A stretch of DNA of 64,000 nucleotides, taken from positions 1-64,000 of the forward strand of contig NZ_BIME01000006.1 in the NCBI RefSeq assembly GCF_004000925.1, given 5' to 3'. Every line of letters starts with the position of its first letter. Positions within the stretch are counted from its first letter, which is position 1. Below the pieces are notes generated by a model. That model saw only the letters and a program-made list of their open reading frames with translations. It ran no database searches and was not told the DNA's origin. This document shows, piece by piece, positions 27,746 through 38,400 of the stretch. This DNA is from Paenibacillus illinoisensis NBRC 15959. Lineage in GTDB: Bacteria > Bacillota > Bacilli > Paenibacillales > Paenibacillaceae. Position numbers and translations under genes: made by a program.

Positions 27746-28365
27746 TCACAACCAATACGATGAAACATATTTATAAAGCAGGTGCACAGCCGGATTCCCC
27801 AACGCTGCTGCTGCTTCACGGGACAGGTGGAACCGAGAATGATCTGGTAGGTCTTGGCGAATTGATTGCGCCAGGAGCAGGCATGCTGGGTGTACGCGGT
27901 AACGTGTCGGAGAACGGAATGCCCCGTTTCTTCCGCCGCTTGGCCGAAGGGGTGTTTGACGAAGAGGATCTGATTGCACGGACAGCGGAGCTGGGTGCAT
28001 TTGTGGATGCAGCGGCTGCGGAGTACGGATTCGATCGTGGTAATGTTTACGCACTCGGTTACTCCAATGGTGCCAATATTGCGGCTAGTTTGATGTTCCA
28101 CCAGGCAGATGTGTTCAAAGGCGCAATTTTGCATCATCCTATGGTACCGCTGCGCGGACTGGAACTGCCTGATCTGAAAGGACTGCCTGTCTTCATCGGT
28201 GCAGGAGAGAACGATCCGATTGTGCCGAAACGGGAAACGGAAGAACTGGCTTCACTTCTTAGTGGTGCAGGCGCAGATGTGAAAACCCACTGGGAGCGTC
28301 AGGGACATCAACTGACCCGTACCGAGGCATTGGCTGCGGCAGCCTGGTTTAAAGCTCAGGCGTAA
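27742..28365 (+). CDS. Carboxylesterase / alpha-beta hydrolase, MhqD-like
   Basis: This 207-residue alpha/beta hydrolase of the phospholipase/carboxylesterase family has the oxyanion part LLLHGTGGTENDL, the nucleophile Ser in LGYSNGANIA, an Asp in GAGENDPIVPK and a His in RQGHQLT. It is the likely partner of the preceding dioxygenase, as in the Bacillus mhqNOD operon, and may hydrolyse ring-cleavage products (inference). The ATG at 27742 overlaps the upstream stop (ATGA) and has AAAGGAGAG before it; an in-frame ATG 21 nt earlier is less likely. A terminator follows. Confidence 0.9.
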   Translation: MITTNTMKHIYKAGAQPDSPTLLLLHGTGGTENDLVGLGELIAPGAGMLGVRGNVSENGMPRFFRRLAEGVFDEEDLIARTAELGAFVDAAAAEYGFDRGNVYALGYSNGANIAASLMFHQADVFKGAILHHPMVPLRGLELPDLKGLPVFIGAGENDPIVPKRETEELASLLSGAGADVKTHWERQGHQLTRTEALAAAAWFKAQA

Positions 28366-28418
28366 ACCTGATATTGGATCTGGGTAATGAATCCGGAGTC
28401 AGACTATATCGGCAAGAC

Positions 28419-28460
28419 AAGGGACTGCTTGATCTGAAAGGATCGGGCTGTCCCTTTTTT
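28419..28460 (+). terminator. Terminator of the mhqO-mhqD-like operon
   Basis: AAGGGAC and inner TTGATC pair GATC and GTCCCTT, followed by a T run. Confidence 0.8.
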
Positions 28461-28490
28461 GTTGATCTACCCGAATGAATTACAAGTGTT

Positions 28491-28506
28491 ATGTAAACGT
28501 TACTAA
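28491..28506 (+). promoter_or_regulatory. Candidate cre (CcpA) site upstream of the GH3 gene
   Basis: ATGTAAACGTTACTAA fits the cre pattern WTGNAANCGNWNNCWW with one mismatch. Catabolite control of a beta-glycosidase would be sensible. It could also be the operator of a LacI-family regulator. Confidence 0.35.
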
Positions 28507-28595
28507 CCGGGTAATCATTTGAATGCTTACTACATAAGCTTGTATGCTTAGTTACTATAGCAAATAAAAAAGTGAACTGTTACGAACTACAGAGT

Positions 28596-28718
28596 ACGGA
28601 GCGGACAGAAAGGACTGGAGAAGCGAAGCGCTCGCCTTTATCACCGGATTTCCCCAAAACAAGGGATTAAAAAAATCTGGGGATAACAGCGATCGAAAGT
28701 TTTTCTGTCAGTGGAGTT
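28596..28718 (+). repeat. Dispersed structured repeat, copy G (GH3 leader)
   Basis: It starts GAGCGGACAGAAAGGACT and ends AGTTTTTCTGTCAGTGGAG. The core CTCGCCTTTATCACCGG / CTGGGGATAACAGCGATCG is nearly identical to copies A and D. It ends 57 nt before the GH3 start. Confidence 0.88.
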
Positions 28719-28774
28719 TATTCTAGTAAGAGAATCAGTTTACTTAAGCACCATCATGAACTGGAGGGGTTATT

Positions 28775-31066
28775 ATGGAACGAAACATCAAGGAACTGGT
28801 ACAGCAGATGACACTGGAAGAAAAAGCAGGCATGTGCTCAGGACTGGACTTTTGGCATTTGAAAGGGGTGGAGCGTCTCGGTATCCCATCCATCATGGTG
28901 ACAGACGGGCCGCATGGCCTGCGGAAACAGGATGGAAGCGCGGATCATCTGGGCTTGACGTCAAGTGTGCCAGCGACCTGCTTCCCATCCGCAGCAGGCT
29001 TGGCGAGCTCTTGGGATATTGAACTGGCGTGCCAGGTCGGAGTGGCGCTGGGTGAAGAGTGTCAGGCCGAAGAAGTAGGCGTATTGCTGGGACCCGGTGT
29101 TAATATTAAGCGTTCGCCACTGGGCGGCCGGAATTTTGAATACTTTTCCGAGGATCCGCTTTTGTCTACGCGCATGGCAACCGGCCATATCCAGGGTGTG
29201 CAGAGTCAGGGTGTGGGCACATCGCTGAAACACTTTGCAGTAAACAACCAGGAGGAGCGGCGTATGTCCATTGATGCGGTGGTGGATGAGCGCACGCTCC
29301 GAGAGATCTACCTTGCCAGTTTCGAAGGTGCGGTGAAGGATGGTCAGCCCTGGACGGTGATGTGCTCCTACAACAAGGTGAATGGTACATATGCAGGTGA
29401 ACATGAGTGGCTGCTCACCGATATTCTGAAGGAAGAATGGGGACATGAGGGACTCGTTGTGTCTGACTGGGGTGCTGTGAATGAGCGTGCAGATGCACTT
29501 TCAGCAGGGTTGGAGCTTGAAATGCCTGCAAGTGGTGGGATCGGAGAGGGCAAGATAATCCAAGCAGTTGAGAACGGCAAGCTATCCTTGGAGAAGCTGG
29601 ACCGGGCGGTAGAACGTCTGCTTACCCTCATCTTCAAGGCAGCGGATCAGCAGCGTAAGGGCGCTACCTACAATAAGGACGAGCACCATCAGCTTGCCCG
29701 TAAAGTAGCATCAGAGAGTATGGTATTGCTAAAAAATGAAGATCAGCTGCTCCCGTTGAAACGTGAAGGCAAGCTTGCGCTGATTGGAGCCTTTGCCCGC
29801 AAACCGCGCTTTCAGGGTGGAGGAAGCTCTCACATCAATCCGACCCAAGTCGATGATATTGTGGAAGAGATGACCCGGGTTGCAGGAACGGAGACCGAGA
29901 TCTCTTATGCCCCGGGTTACCGCATTGAAGCGGATGATATCGATGATCAGCTTATGGCAGAAGCAGTTCAGGCTGCAAAGGCTGCGGATAAAGCAGTCGT
30001 TTTCGTCGGTTTGCCTGACCGCTACGAATCCGAAGGGTATGACCGCTCCCATCTGCGTCTGCCGGATAATCATATCCGCCTGATTGAAGAGGTGGCCAAG
30101 GTTCAGTCACGTATCGTTGTCGTGCTTAGCAACGGTTCACCAGTGGAAATGCCTTGGTTGCCACAAGCGAAGGCTGTACTTGAAGCCTATCTGGGCGGGC
30201 AGGCTGTTGGCGGAGCGATTGCTGACCTGTTGTACGGCGAGGTGAATCCTTCTGGCAAACTGGCCGAGACGTTCCCGGCACAACTGAGCCATAATCCATC
30301 TTTCCTCAACTTCCCAGGTGAAGGAGATCGGGTAGAATACAAGGAAGGTATTTTTGTAGGTTACCGATACTATGACAAGAAACAGATCGAGCCGTTATTT
30401 CCATTTGGCTATGGACTGAGCTATACGACATTCGAATATACCGATCTAGCGGTGGACCGGAATGAACTGACAGACCAGGATGAAATTGAAGTGCGCGTGA
30501 AAGTTACCAATACCGGAGACAGAGCGGGCAAAGAAGTCGTGCAGCTGTACATCCGTGATGTGGAAAGCACGGTGATTCGTCCGGTGAAGGAACTGAAGGC
30601 ATTTGCCAAAGTGGAGCTGGAGCCAGGAGCTTCAGAGGTGGTTCGCTTTACGTTAAACAAACGGTCGTTTGCTTATTACAATGTGGATATGAAAGACTGG
30701 CACGTAGAGACTGGAGAGTTTGATATTCAAGTGGGCAGTTCTTCCAAGGACATTCATCTGGTTAAACGTGTTAAAGTGGAGTCCACGGCAACGTTCATTC
30801 CCACATACACGCGTAATAGCACGCTCGGCGACATTCAGCGCGACCCTGCTAACAAAAAGCTGTTGGAACAAGCCATGCAGCAATTCCAGGAAGCCAGCGG
30901 CATGGGTGGAGATGATGCGGGTGAGCATGCGGATATGATGGCTGCCATGATGAAATATATGCCGCTGCGTGCCCTGGTCGCTTTCAGTGGGGGAGCGATG
31001 AGTGAAGAAGCCATGAATCAATTGCTGGATCAGTTGAACAGCAAAGATCATGGAATCAGGGCGTAG
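28775..31066 (+). CDS. Glycoside hydrolase family 3 beta-glycosidase
   Basis: This 763-residue cytosolic enzyme (no signal peptide) removes terminal sugars such as glucose from beta-linked oligosaccharides. The GH3 N-terminal domain carries [14 protein letters not shown] (about 150-163) and the nucleophile Asp 231 in [11 protein letters not shown]. The GH3 C-terminal domain starts near [18 protein letters not shown], and a fibronectin-III-like domain follows ([20 protein letters not shown]). About 100 residues after that are not explained. The ribosome site is CTGGAGGGG. A cre-like site and repeat copy G lie upstream. The exact sugar is not predictable. Confidence 0.94.
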   Translation: MERNIKELVQQMTLEEKAGMCSGLDFWHLKGVERLGIPSIMVTDGPHGLRKQDGSADHLGLTSSVPATCFPSAAGLASSWDIELACQVGVALGEECQAEEVGVLLGPGVNIKRSPLGGRNFEYFSEDPLLSTRMATGHIQGVQSQGVGTSLKHFAVNNQEERRMSIDAVVDERTLREIYLASFEGAVKDGQPWTVMCSYNKVNGTYAGEHEWLLTDILKEEWGHEGLVVSDWGAVNERADALSAGLELEMPASGGIGEGKIIQAVENGKLSLEKLDRAVERLLTLIFKAADQQRKGATYNKDEHHQLARKVASESMVLLKNEDQLLPLKREGKLALIGAFARKPRFQGGGSSHINPTQVDDIVEEMTRVAGTETEISYAPGYRIEADDIDDQLMAEAVQAAKAADKAVVFVGLPDRYESEGYDRSHLRLPDNHIRLIEEVAKVQSRIVVVLSNGSPVEMPWLPQAKAVLEAYLGGQAVGGAIADLLYGEVNPSGKLAETFPAQLSHNPSFLNFPGEGDRVEYKEGIFVGYRYYDKKQIEPLFPFGYGLSYTTFEYTDLAVDRNELTDQDEIEVRVKVTNTGDRAGKEVVQLYIRDVESTVIRPVKELKAFAKVELEPGASEVVRFTLNKRSFAYYNVDMKDWHVETGEFDIQVGSSSKDIHLVKRVKVESTATFIPTYTRNSTLGDIQRDPANKKLLEQAMQQFQEASGMGGDDAGEHADMMAAMMKYMPLRALVAFSGGAMSEEAMNQLLDQLNSKDHGIRA

Positions 31067-31143
31067 CACACGAATGATATCGTAAGTAAGTGAAATGTAA
31101 TAGGTAGTTGATACAATCGACTTATTCTCCAGTTTATAATGAG

Positions 31144-31170
31144 CCCGATCCTTGAATGGATCGGGTTTTT
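31144..31170 (+). terminator. Terminator of the GH3 gene
   Basis: CCCGATCC and GGATCGGG form a perfect 8-bp stem followed by TTTTT. Confidence 0.9.
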
Positions 31171-31211
31171 GGTTTGCTTTTACAGGAGGAATTATCCTAT
31201 ACTTAAGTAAT

Positions 31212-31226
31212 TGATAATCATTTTCA
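31212..31226 (+). promoter_or_regulatory. Fur-box-like site upstream of an alpha/beta hydrolase
   Basis: TGATAATCATTTTCA matches the Bacillus 7-1-7 Fur box TGATAATNATTATCA with one mismatch. It lies 56 nt before the ATG, in the promoter zone. Confidence 0.6.
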
Positions 31227-31281
31227 TTTAGAGCGATAGGACTAGAAATGACGATGTTCGTCATCAGGTCAGGAGGGGACC

Positions 31282-32142
31282 ATGAACGCTATTCATTCCA
31301 ATCATTCGTATGGTTCAAGTGCATTTATCCACACACGAGATGGCCGTAAGCTTCATTATATGTCGAAGGGAACCGGTCACCCCATCGTTGTTTTTGAATC
31401 AGGCATGGGCTTTTCCAGATCGGCGTGGGGACTCGTGGCGCCTCAAGTGGCCGAACATACACAGTCTGTGGTCTATGATCGTTCCGGGTTGGGAAGGAGT
31501 GAGGCCGACACGGAGCAGCGGACTCTCCGCAGGCTTGCAGAGGATCTGGGCGATCTGCTGACTGAACTTGGGCCAGGCCCTTTCATTCTGGTGGGACACA
31601 GCTGGGGAGGGCCAGTCGTCAGAGCTGCGGCAGCTGCGGATCTGTCTCGCATTAGAGGACTGATACTGGTCGATCCATCCGACGAGAACTGTGAATTGTA
31701 TTTTTCCTCTATGGCCAGAATCAGTTTTGGCTTGAACCGTTTCCTACTTCCTTGGATGGCACGTACAGGGCTGTATCGAAAAATGGGCAGCAAGCCGGGC
31801 CAGGTTCAACCGGACGATGTTGCACGAGATCACCGAGAGGAAGACTTCACTGTACAGGCAGCACGTACCATGGCTGCTGAATCGGTGGCGTTTTTGGATG
31901 ATTTGGCCTCATTGCGGAATACTCCTCCTGAGCTGGGAAATATCGAAGTCCGGATTATTTCTGGCACTAAGGCAGGACAGGGAGAGCATAAAATTAGACC
32001 TGCTATTGTATCGGCTCACCGCAAGTCAGCCCAAGGGCTCGCGAACGGACATTGGATCGAAGCAGGTCAATCGGGCCATATGGTTACTTTTACTGACCCG
32101 CAGATTATTATTGATGAAATTTTGCGAATGGCAAATCGTTGA
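31282..32142 (+). CDS. Alpha/beta hydrolase
   Basis: This 286-residue protein has the alpha/beta hydrolase fold. Visible are the nucleophile elbow LVGHSWGGPV, the strand VVFESGMGFSRSAW carrying the oxyanion region, and the catalytic His candidate in EAGQSGHMVTFTDP near the C terminus. No signal peptide is seen. AGGAGGGGACC precedes the ATG. A Fur-box-like site upstream suggests iron control, which would fit a siderophore esterase, but nothing in the sequence shows the substrate. No terminator was seen before ilvA. Confidence 0.85.
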   Translation: MNAIHSNHSYGSSAFIHTRDGRKLHYMSKGTGHPIVVFESGMGFSRSAWGLVAPQVAEHTQSVVYDRSGLGRSEADTEQRTLRRLAEDLGDLLTELGPGPFILVGHSWGGPVVRAAAAADLSRIRGLILVDPSDENCELYFSSMARISFGLNRFLLPWMARTGLYRKMGSKPGQVQPDDVARDHREEDFTVQAARTMAAESVAFLDDLASLRNTPPELGNIEVRIISGTKAGQGEHKIRPAIVSAHRKSAQGLANGHWIEAGQSGHMVTFTDPQIIIDEILRMANR

Positions 32143-32235
32143 GGCCTTGGCGCAAGCTTAGGTCAAAAGTGATACAATAACAGAAAAAGCAATGCTTGCA
32201 TTGCCAACCAAGACAAAGCGGAGTGTGGAGAAGAG

Positions 32236-33528
32236 ATGAAACCAGTGGAACAAGAATCAACGGAAAATAAAAATTCCGGCCATGCCGGTGTTGGCATGGA
32301 AGATATCGTACGTGCACATCATGTGCTGCGTGAAGTTATTGTCAGAACGCCTCTGCAGCGGGATGCTGTATTGTCGACCAAATATAATTGCAATGTGTAT
32401 CTCAAGCGGGAAGATCTGCAAGTGGTGCGCTCTTTCAAAATTCGGGGTGCCTACAATATGATCCGCAGTCTGACTCCGGCTGAAATGGAGAAGGGCATTG
32501 TCTGCGCAAGCGCAGGGAACCATGCACAGGGTGTTGCCTTTTCCTGTAACGCCCTCGGAATACACGGCAAAATCTTCATGCCGAGCACGACACCGAATCA
32601 AAAGGTCAAACAGGTACGACGCTTCGGCGGCAGCAATGTAGAAGTGGTACTGATCGGGGATACGTATGATGATGCGTATGCAGAAGCCATGCGTGCATGT
32701 GACGAACAGGGTATGACGTTCATTCATCCGTTTGACCAACCCAAAATTATTGCGGGTAATGGTACGGTTGCGATGGAGATCATGGAAAGCCTTGATGAGG
32801 ATGCAGATTATGTATTTGTTACCATTGGCGGCGGTGGTCTCGCTGCTGGCGTCGGAACCTACATGAAGACGGTCAGCCCGGAAACGCGCATCATTGGTGT
32901 GGAGCCTCTCGGCGCTGCTTCCATGAGTGAGGCCATGTTCCGCAAACAGGTTGTGACGCTTGATGATATCGATAAATTCGTGGATGGAGCTGCAGTGAAG
33001 CGGGTAGGAGACTTGACCTACAACATTTGCAGCAGCACGCTGGATGACATCGTGAAGGTGCCAGAGGGCAAGGCTTGTACGACCATCCTGGAGCTGTACA
33101 ATGAAAATGCAATCGTGGTTGAACCCGCCGGTTCATTGGCTGTTGCTGCATTGGAGCAATACCGTGAGCAAATTGTGGGCAAGACTGTAGTCTGCGTAAT
33201 AAGCGGCGGTAACAACGACATCGACCGGATGCAGGAGATTAAGGAACGTTCCCTGATCTATGAAGGTCTGAAATATTACTTCATGGTGAATTTCCCGCAG
33301 CGCGCAGGTGCATTGCGTGAATTCCTGGAGGAAGTGCTCGGACCGAATGACGATATTACCCGGTTTGAATATACGAAGAAGCATGATAAAGAGAACGGCC
33401 CTGCCTTGGTAGGCATTGAGTTAATGTACAAGGAAGACTATCAGCCTCTGATTGAACGCATGAATCGCAAAGGCATTGCCTATACTGAGCTGAACAAAAA
33501 TCTGAATCTCTTCAACATGTTAATCTGA
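32236..33528 (+). CDS. ilvA: Threonine ammonia-lyase (threonine dehydratase)
   Basis: IlvA deaminates threonine to 2-oxobutanoate, the first step toward isoleucine, with PLP. The 430-residue product has the PLP Lys in QVVRSFKIRGAYN, the SAGNHAQGVAFS motif and the phosphate-binding glycine loop VTIGGGGLAAGVGTY. A single C-terminal ACT-like regulatory domain follows (YFMVNFPQRAGALREFLEEVLG), as in the shorter Bacillus IlvA. GTGGAGAAGAG precedes the ATG. No T-box leader was found. The stop overlaps the next start by one base. Confidence 0.96.
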   Translation: MKPVEQESTENKNSGHAGVGMEDIVRAHHVLREVIVRTPLQRDAVLSTKYNCNVYLKREDLQVVRSFKIRGAYNMIRSLTPAEMEKGIVCASAGNHAQGVAFSCNALGIHGKIFMPSTTPNQKVKQVRRFGGSNVEVVLIGDTYDDAYAEAMRACDEQGMTFIHPFDQPKIIAGNGTVAMEIMESLDEDADYVFVTIGGGGLAAGVGTYMKTVSPETRIIGVEPLGAASMSEAMFRKQVVTLDDIDKFVDGAAVKRVGDLTYNICSSTLDDIVKVPEGKACTTILELYNENAIVVEPAGSLAVAALEQYREQIVGKTVVCVISGGNNDIDRMQEIKERSLIYEGLKYYFMVNFPQRAGALREFLEEVLGPNDDITRFEYTKKHDKENGPALVGIELMYKEDYQPLIERMNRKGIAYTELNKNLNLFNMLI

Positions 33529-34136
33529 TGAGTAATCGGATGAAGCAAGCGGGCAGCAATGAACCCCATCTCCAGCTGCGGCCAGCACGCAGGGAGGATG
33601 CAGATCAAGTCATTCCACTGCTCTATCAGGCGATAGGAGACATTGCTTATGCGCTGGCGGGCGAGTCCGATCACGAGCAGGCAATGCAGATTCTGAAGCA
33701 GTTTTATATGCAAGAGGACAACCGGATCAGCTATCGCCATGTAACGGTGATGGAACATGGTCAGGACATTGCCGGTATTCTCGTAGCCTACGACGGTAGT
33801 GAAGCGGATCGTCTGGACCAGCCGATTCTGGATCGGCCTGGACGCAGTCAGGATGAGAAGTATGCAATAATCAAAGAAACTCGTCCCGGCGAATATTATC
33901 TGGATACGCTGTCGGTAAGCGAATCCTATCAGGGACAGGGGATCGGCCGGGCTCTGATAGCTGCTTTTGAGCAGCAGGGAAGGGAGCTCGGGCATGACCG
34001 GGTGGCTCTTATTGTCGAACGGGATAATGGACGTGCCTTGATGCTGTATGAACGGCAGGGCTATACGAAGGATGATGTCATTGTGATTGCAGGACATGAA
34101 TATAACCATATGATCAAGCCGATTCAGCAGGATTGA
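33528..34136 (+). CDS. GNAT family N-acetyltransferase
   Basis: This 202-residue protein has the GNAT fold, with the acetyl-CoA loop in SYQGQGIGRALIAAFEQQG (the Q-x-x-G-x-G/A motif) and the preceding strand YYLDTLSV. The acceptor is unknown. Its ATG shares a base with the ilvA stop, so the two are translationally coupled, though no functional link is obvious. A good ribosome site is not visible, which fits coupling. A terminator follows immediately. Confidence 0.88.
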   Translation: MSNRMKQAGSNEPHLQLRPARREDADQVIPLLYQAIGDIAYALAGESDHEQAMQILKQFYMQEDNRISYRHVTVMEHGQDIAGILVAYDGSEADRLDQPILDRPGRSQDEKYAIIKETRPGEYYLDTLSVSESYQGQGIGRALIAAFEQQGRELGHDRVALIVERDNGRALMLYERQGYTKDDVIVIAGHEYNHMIKPIQQD

Positions 34137-34144
34137 TCGCACTG

Positions 34145-34180
34145 AAAAACCGCCATGGGAGCGTATCCTGTGGCGGTTTT
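34145..34180. terminator. Terminator after the ilvA-GNAT pair
   Basis: AAAACCGCCA and TGGCGGTTTT form a perfect stem. T runs are present on both strands, so it may also serve the converging minus-strand gene. Confidence 0.85.
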
Positions 34181-34221
34181 GTATTTTTGCAGCGGATGCA
34201 TCCTTAATGGGAAGAATGGTT

Positions 34222-35190
34222 TTAGAAACCGGTATAGCTTCCGGATGGAACTTTCTGATCCAGCCACTTTTCTACAGCGGAAGTCTTCTGGTATTTGGCA
34301 TCGGTTACCACGTCCATGAAGGCACCCAGTTTAGCCAGCAAGTCACTGTCCTCGGATGAATTCCGTTGCAGCACAGCCTTGTACCCTTTTTGGGCATTGG
34401 CCACCATGGTGTTGGTTTCGTAATCAAATAATGGTGTATTGTTCAGGCCATAAAAGGTATACAGCGTATAATTGTTCAGCAAATTTCGTACCTGTTTGAC
34501 CCGATTAGACTTCGGATAATCCTGCAGGAAACGTTCCTGATTGAGTGCCCGATTCAGAATCTCCTGATACCCAATGATGAGTGAGCCATCCTCAGCAGCC
34601 AGGTTGCCTGTCTCGACCGCCATCATGTTGATGTACTGTTTGATATCTGGTTTGACATGTGAATTATATTTTTGAAAAGCCATATAATTCATGATCGGAT
34701 AGAGGGAGCCTTCCAACATCACAAGGCGGTAGCCACTGTCCCGAGCTTCCTTCAGCAATGCGCGGAGTTCCGAGTCTTTGGTACGCTCCATCAGTTGGGT
34801 GAAACTGTCGTTCCACTTGTATGCTTTGATCATCTTGTCCTGAACATTGGGTATCAACATGCGGTCAGTCATGGCTGATAATCCCTTGATGCGAGCATTC
34901 TCCAGCTGCAATACCATTAAGGTCGCATGATGGGTGGTTACTTTATCGATATTGGATTCCAGATAGGTGTCAGCGGCGGATAAGCCGTTCTTTTTTTGGA
35001 GTGTGGATTGAAATGTGTTATAAATGGCGGTCGAACTACTGGTGGTTACTTTGGCATCGGAATCGGAAGGGGCTGCAGCAGCCATTCCCGTGATCCCAGC
35101 GGCACCGGTCTGCATCAATACAGCAACGGCTGTGACAGTCATGAACATACGGAGCCCTTGGCGTCTGGCAGATGAGTACAATGATGTCAT
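34222..35190 (-). CDS. Secreted protein of unknown function
   Basis: This 322-residue protein has an N-terminal signal peptide (basic start, hydrophobic core MFMTVTAVAVLMQTGAAG, then an AAAAP cleavage zone near residues 36-40). The mature part looks mainly alpha-helical, rich in Leu, Asn and Lys, without cysteines or obvious repeats. I do not recognise a family. GGGAGG precedes the ATG. It is divergent from the large secreted repeat protein at 35480, so the two may share control (inference). Confidence 0.8.
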   Translation of the reverse strand: MTSLYSSARRQGLRMFMTVTAVAVLMQTGAAGITGMAAAAPSDSDAKVTTSSSTAIYNTFQSTLQKKNGLSAADTYLESNIDKVTTHHATLMVLQLENARIKGLSAMTDRMLIPNVQDKMIKAYKWNDSFTQLMERTKDSELRALLKEARDSGYRLVMLEGSLYPIMNYMAFQKYNSHVKPDIKQYINMMAVETGNLAAEDGSLIIGYQEILNRALNQERFLQDYPKSNRVKQVRNLLNNYTLYTFYGLNNTPLFDYETNTMVANAQKGYKAVLQRNSSEDSDLLAKLGAFMDVVTDAKYQKTSAVEKWLDQKVPSGSYTGF

Positions 35191-35479
35191 TGTTGTAAAC
35201 CTCCCGTGAATTTGAAAATCGAATGGATTGATTCTTTATACATTAACCCAATTTTCTCCGGATGTTGTTTCGGAATAATGACAAAATGTTCTGTTATTTT
35301 TAACCTTTGGCAGGTAGATGGTGGAAGAACTTTTCTGCGAAAATATTTTTTGAGCGATTGGAAACTTTTGATCAGATCCAGACGTCTTAGATGTGCACAG
35401 GAAATTACAGGAATAAAATCAAGTGAAATCCGCTCTAATACAATTCAATTCATCTAAAAAGAGAATGGGGATATTCAAT
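35191..35479. other. Divergent intergenic region between two secreted-protein genes
   Basis: About 290 bp, AT-rich. No riboswitch, hairpin or clear operator was recognised. Confidence 0.4.
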
Positions 35480-38400
35480 ATGAAAAAAGCCGGAGGACGT
35501 CAAGTTAAAAAGGTCATGTCCGCACTGGCCGTATCAGCCATGCTGATGTCAGCCTTGCCAGCAACAGTAATCGATGCAGCAGCGAGAATCAGTATCTACA
35601 TCAATGATGCCGAGCTGTCTTCTGCACAAGCGCCTGTCATGAAAGCCGGACGGGTGTTGGTTCCGCTGCGGTCCATTTTTGAAGGACTGGATGCCACCGT
35701 GGGGTATACCAACAAAACCAAAACCATTACAGCCACTCGCGGAGATCAAGAGGTCTCACTAAAACTGGGTTCCAAGACAGCTTACATTAACGGGGAAGCA
35801 GTCTCGCTGGACGTGCCTGCGAGTACGATTAAGGGCAACACGATGGTTCCTATTCGCTTTGTGAGTGAAGCATTTGGAGAGAAGGTATTCTGGAACTCCC
35901 GCAATCAGCGGGTGGATATCAAAACAACATCCACGCCTCCTGTCGATGACACGAAAGCTGCGGCATGGAACATCTACGGATCCGTTTCGGGAAGTAACGG
36001 AGATGGTCGGGATCTGACGGTCAGCTTCACGCGCCCTACATCCGAGAAGGCTGTATCCGAATATCGCATTATGCTGGTGAAAACCCGTGATGTGAACAGC
36101 TTCAACGAGTCAGCGGCTTCGGTTGTGCCATCCGGCAATTATACTTCGGTTTCCCCAAATGGCAGCAACCCGAAATTGACGCTGAATGCGCAGACACGTG
36201 ACGTTAACGGAGACCTGCTGAATACGAGTGAAACCTATCGTTTGTATGTCCTGACCATGGGCAACAGCAGCAATAGTTACAAAAATGTACTTGCATGGTC
36301 TGCCCAGTCTTTGAAATTAAACAATGTGAAATCCACAGTTCAGCCTGTCACCAGTCTTCGTATTGCTGATATCAGTGACTACGGAGATGGTCGTGATCTG
36401 GAGATTAACTTCAATCAGCCAAGCAGCACGTCGAATATTACGTATTATCGTGCATTTGTCGTCAAAGCGAAGGATGCTTCCTCATTCAATCTGAGTGCGG
36501 CGAATAAAGTGTCCAGCTCAAACTCAACAATCATCTATAAAGGGAACAACACAGCGGTCAAAAGTCAGCTGACCTCTTCCACGCGTGATACGTCCGGGGA
36601 ATTGATTCGCAGCGGCACCGCCTATGTCGTATACATCATGTCGGTCAGCTCCAATGCGGCAGCTGCAGACCACAAGCTGTCTTCCGTATCCTCTTCACTG
36701 ACACTTGGCGTCAATACGGCAACGGCGCCAGTCATTACTCAAGTCAAAGACAATTCGGATTATGGAGATGGCCGTGACATTCTGGTGAGCTTCAACCGGT
36801 CTTCCGACGAATCCAAGGTAGCGAGCTACCGCATCTTCGTTGTACGCAACTCGGTGGCCAGCAGCTTCAATCTGACGACGGCAAGCAATCTGTCTTCGAG
36901 CCTGTACTATACCGTGAACAAAACAGGCAGCAATATCACCACAACGTTACCTTCATCAATGAAAGATACAAGCGGGTATAACGTAACGAATCTGCAGGAT
37001 TACCGGATTTACGTCATGGCTGTGGGCAATCAGCAAAACAACTACACCAATGCCTTATCCTCTTCATCCACGTTATTGAGATTGACGACGAATGGAAATG
37101 CAGGAGCTGTTAATAACCTGGCAGTCTCGGATGTGAGTGACTATGGGGATGGACGGGATATGCGGGTATCTTTCAACAGAGCATCGGATGAGTCTAGAGT
37201 TTCAGCCTATCGGGTGTACGTGGTTCGTTCCGGTAACGCCGGAAGCTTCACCCTGAGCGCGGCTAACGCTTCGAACAACTACTACCAAGTGAACAAAACG
37301 GGTGGCAACCTGTCGGTTACACTGCCAAGTAACATGGTGGATACGAATGGGTACCGAGTTTCCAATAACGTGACTTATCGTGTGTTCGTCCTGTCGGTAA
37401 GCACAAGCGGCAACTCCAGTCAGAACGCATTGTCTTCGTACTCGTCACAGATTTCATTGAGTCCAAATGCAGCGATAACAGCTCCGAGTAACGTAGCGGC
37501 AAGCGATATCGGCGATAAAGGGAATGGAGAGGATCTGCGCGTAACGTTCACCAAATCGGCGGATGAGACCAATGTGAATCACTACCGGGTATTTGTCGTG
37601 AAATCTACGAATACCAGCTTCAATCTGTCGGCTGCAAATGCTGTGGGCAGTGCCTATTATACGTATGTAAGCAAGAATGGAAGCAATCAGACGGTTAGCT
37701 TCAACAGTAATTCGAAAACAGTGGATGGTAGTCCAATTGTAAATGGTGTGGGTTATCGCGTGTATGTCATGGCGGTGAATGGTAATGCTTCTCTTGCGAA
37801 TGCATTGTCATCTGGCTCCAATGTAATTACACTCGCATCCAATACGGCTGTTGGGGCAGCAAGCAATGTGAATGTAACGGTGAAAAATCAAGGGCAAGCA
37901 GGAAACGCGTCGGATGTGACCGTGAACTTCAACAAACCAACAACAGACAGTGGCATTGCCAATTACAGAGTATTAATTGTTCCATCTGGTCAAGTGACTG
38001 GATTCGACCTGAACTCCGCTCTCGCCATTAGATCCTATGTCCAAATTTCCAAAAATGATGCTGGCAATCCAATTCAGTTGAATAATGGTCACGTTGATAT
38101 TAATGGTAATACTCTTGCCGTGGGTCAAAAGTACAGAGCCTTTGTTTTGTCGGTGTCCGATAGTGGTACGCGTGCTTCCAATCTATCCAGTGCGTCCAAC
38201 GAATTCAGTATCCTGGCCAAACCGGCAGAGCCTGTTGCTGTTCAGTCAGCTAATATAACGAAAGTTGAGAATGCCAGCACAGCTACGGATGCAGGCCTGA
38301 AGGTTACTTTCACTAAACCATCCGACGATAAAGGGATTGGCCAATACCGTTTATTTGTAGTAAAAGCTCAAGAAAATCTGGATTTGCCTTCTGCAAATTC

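Noticed and set aside
32143..32235. Possible T-box leader of ilvA
   Set aside because: The gap is only 93 bp and lacks the T-box sequence and terminator.
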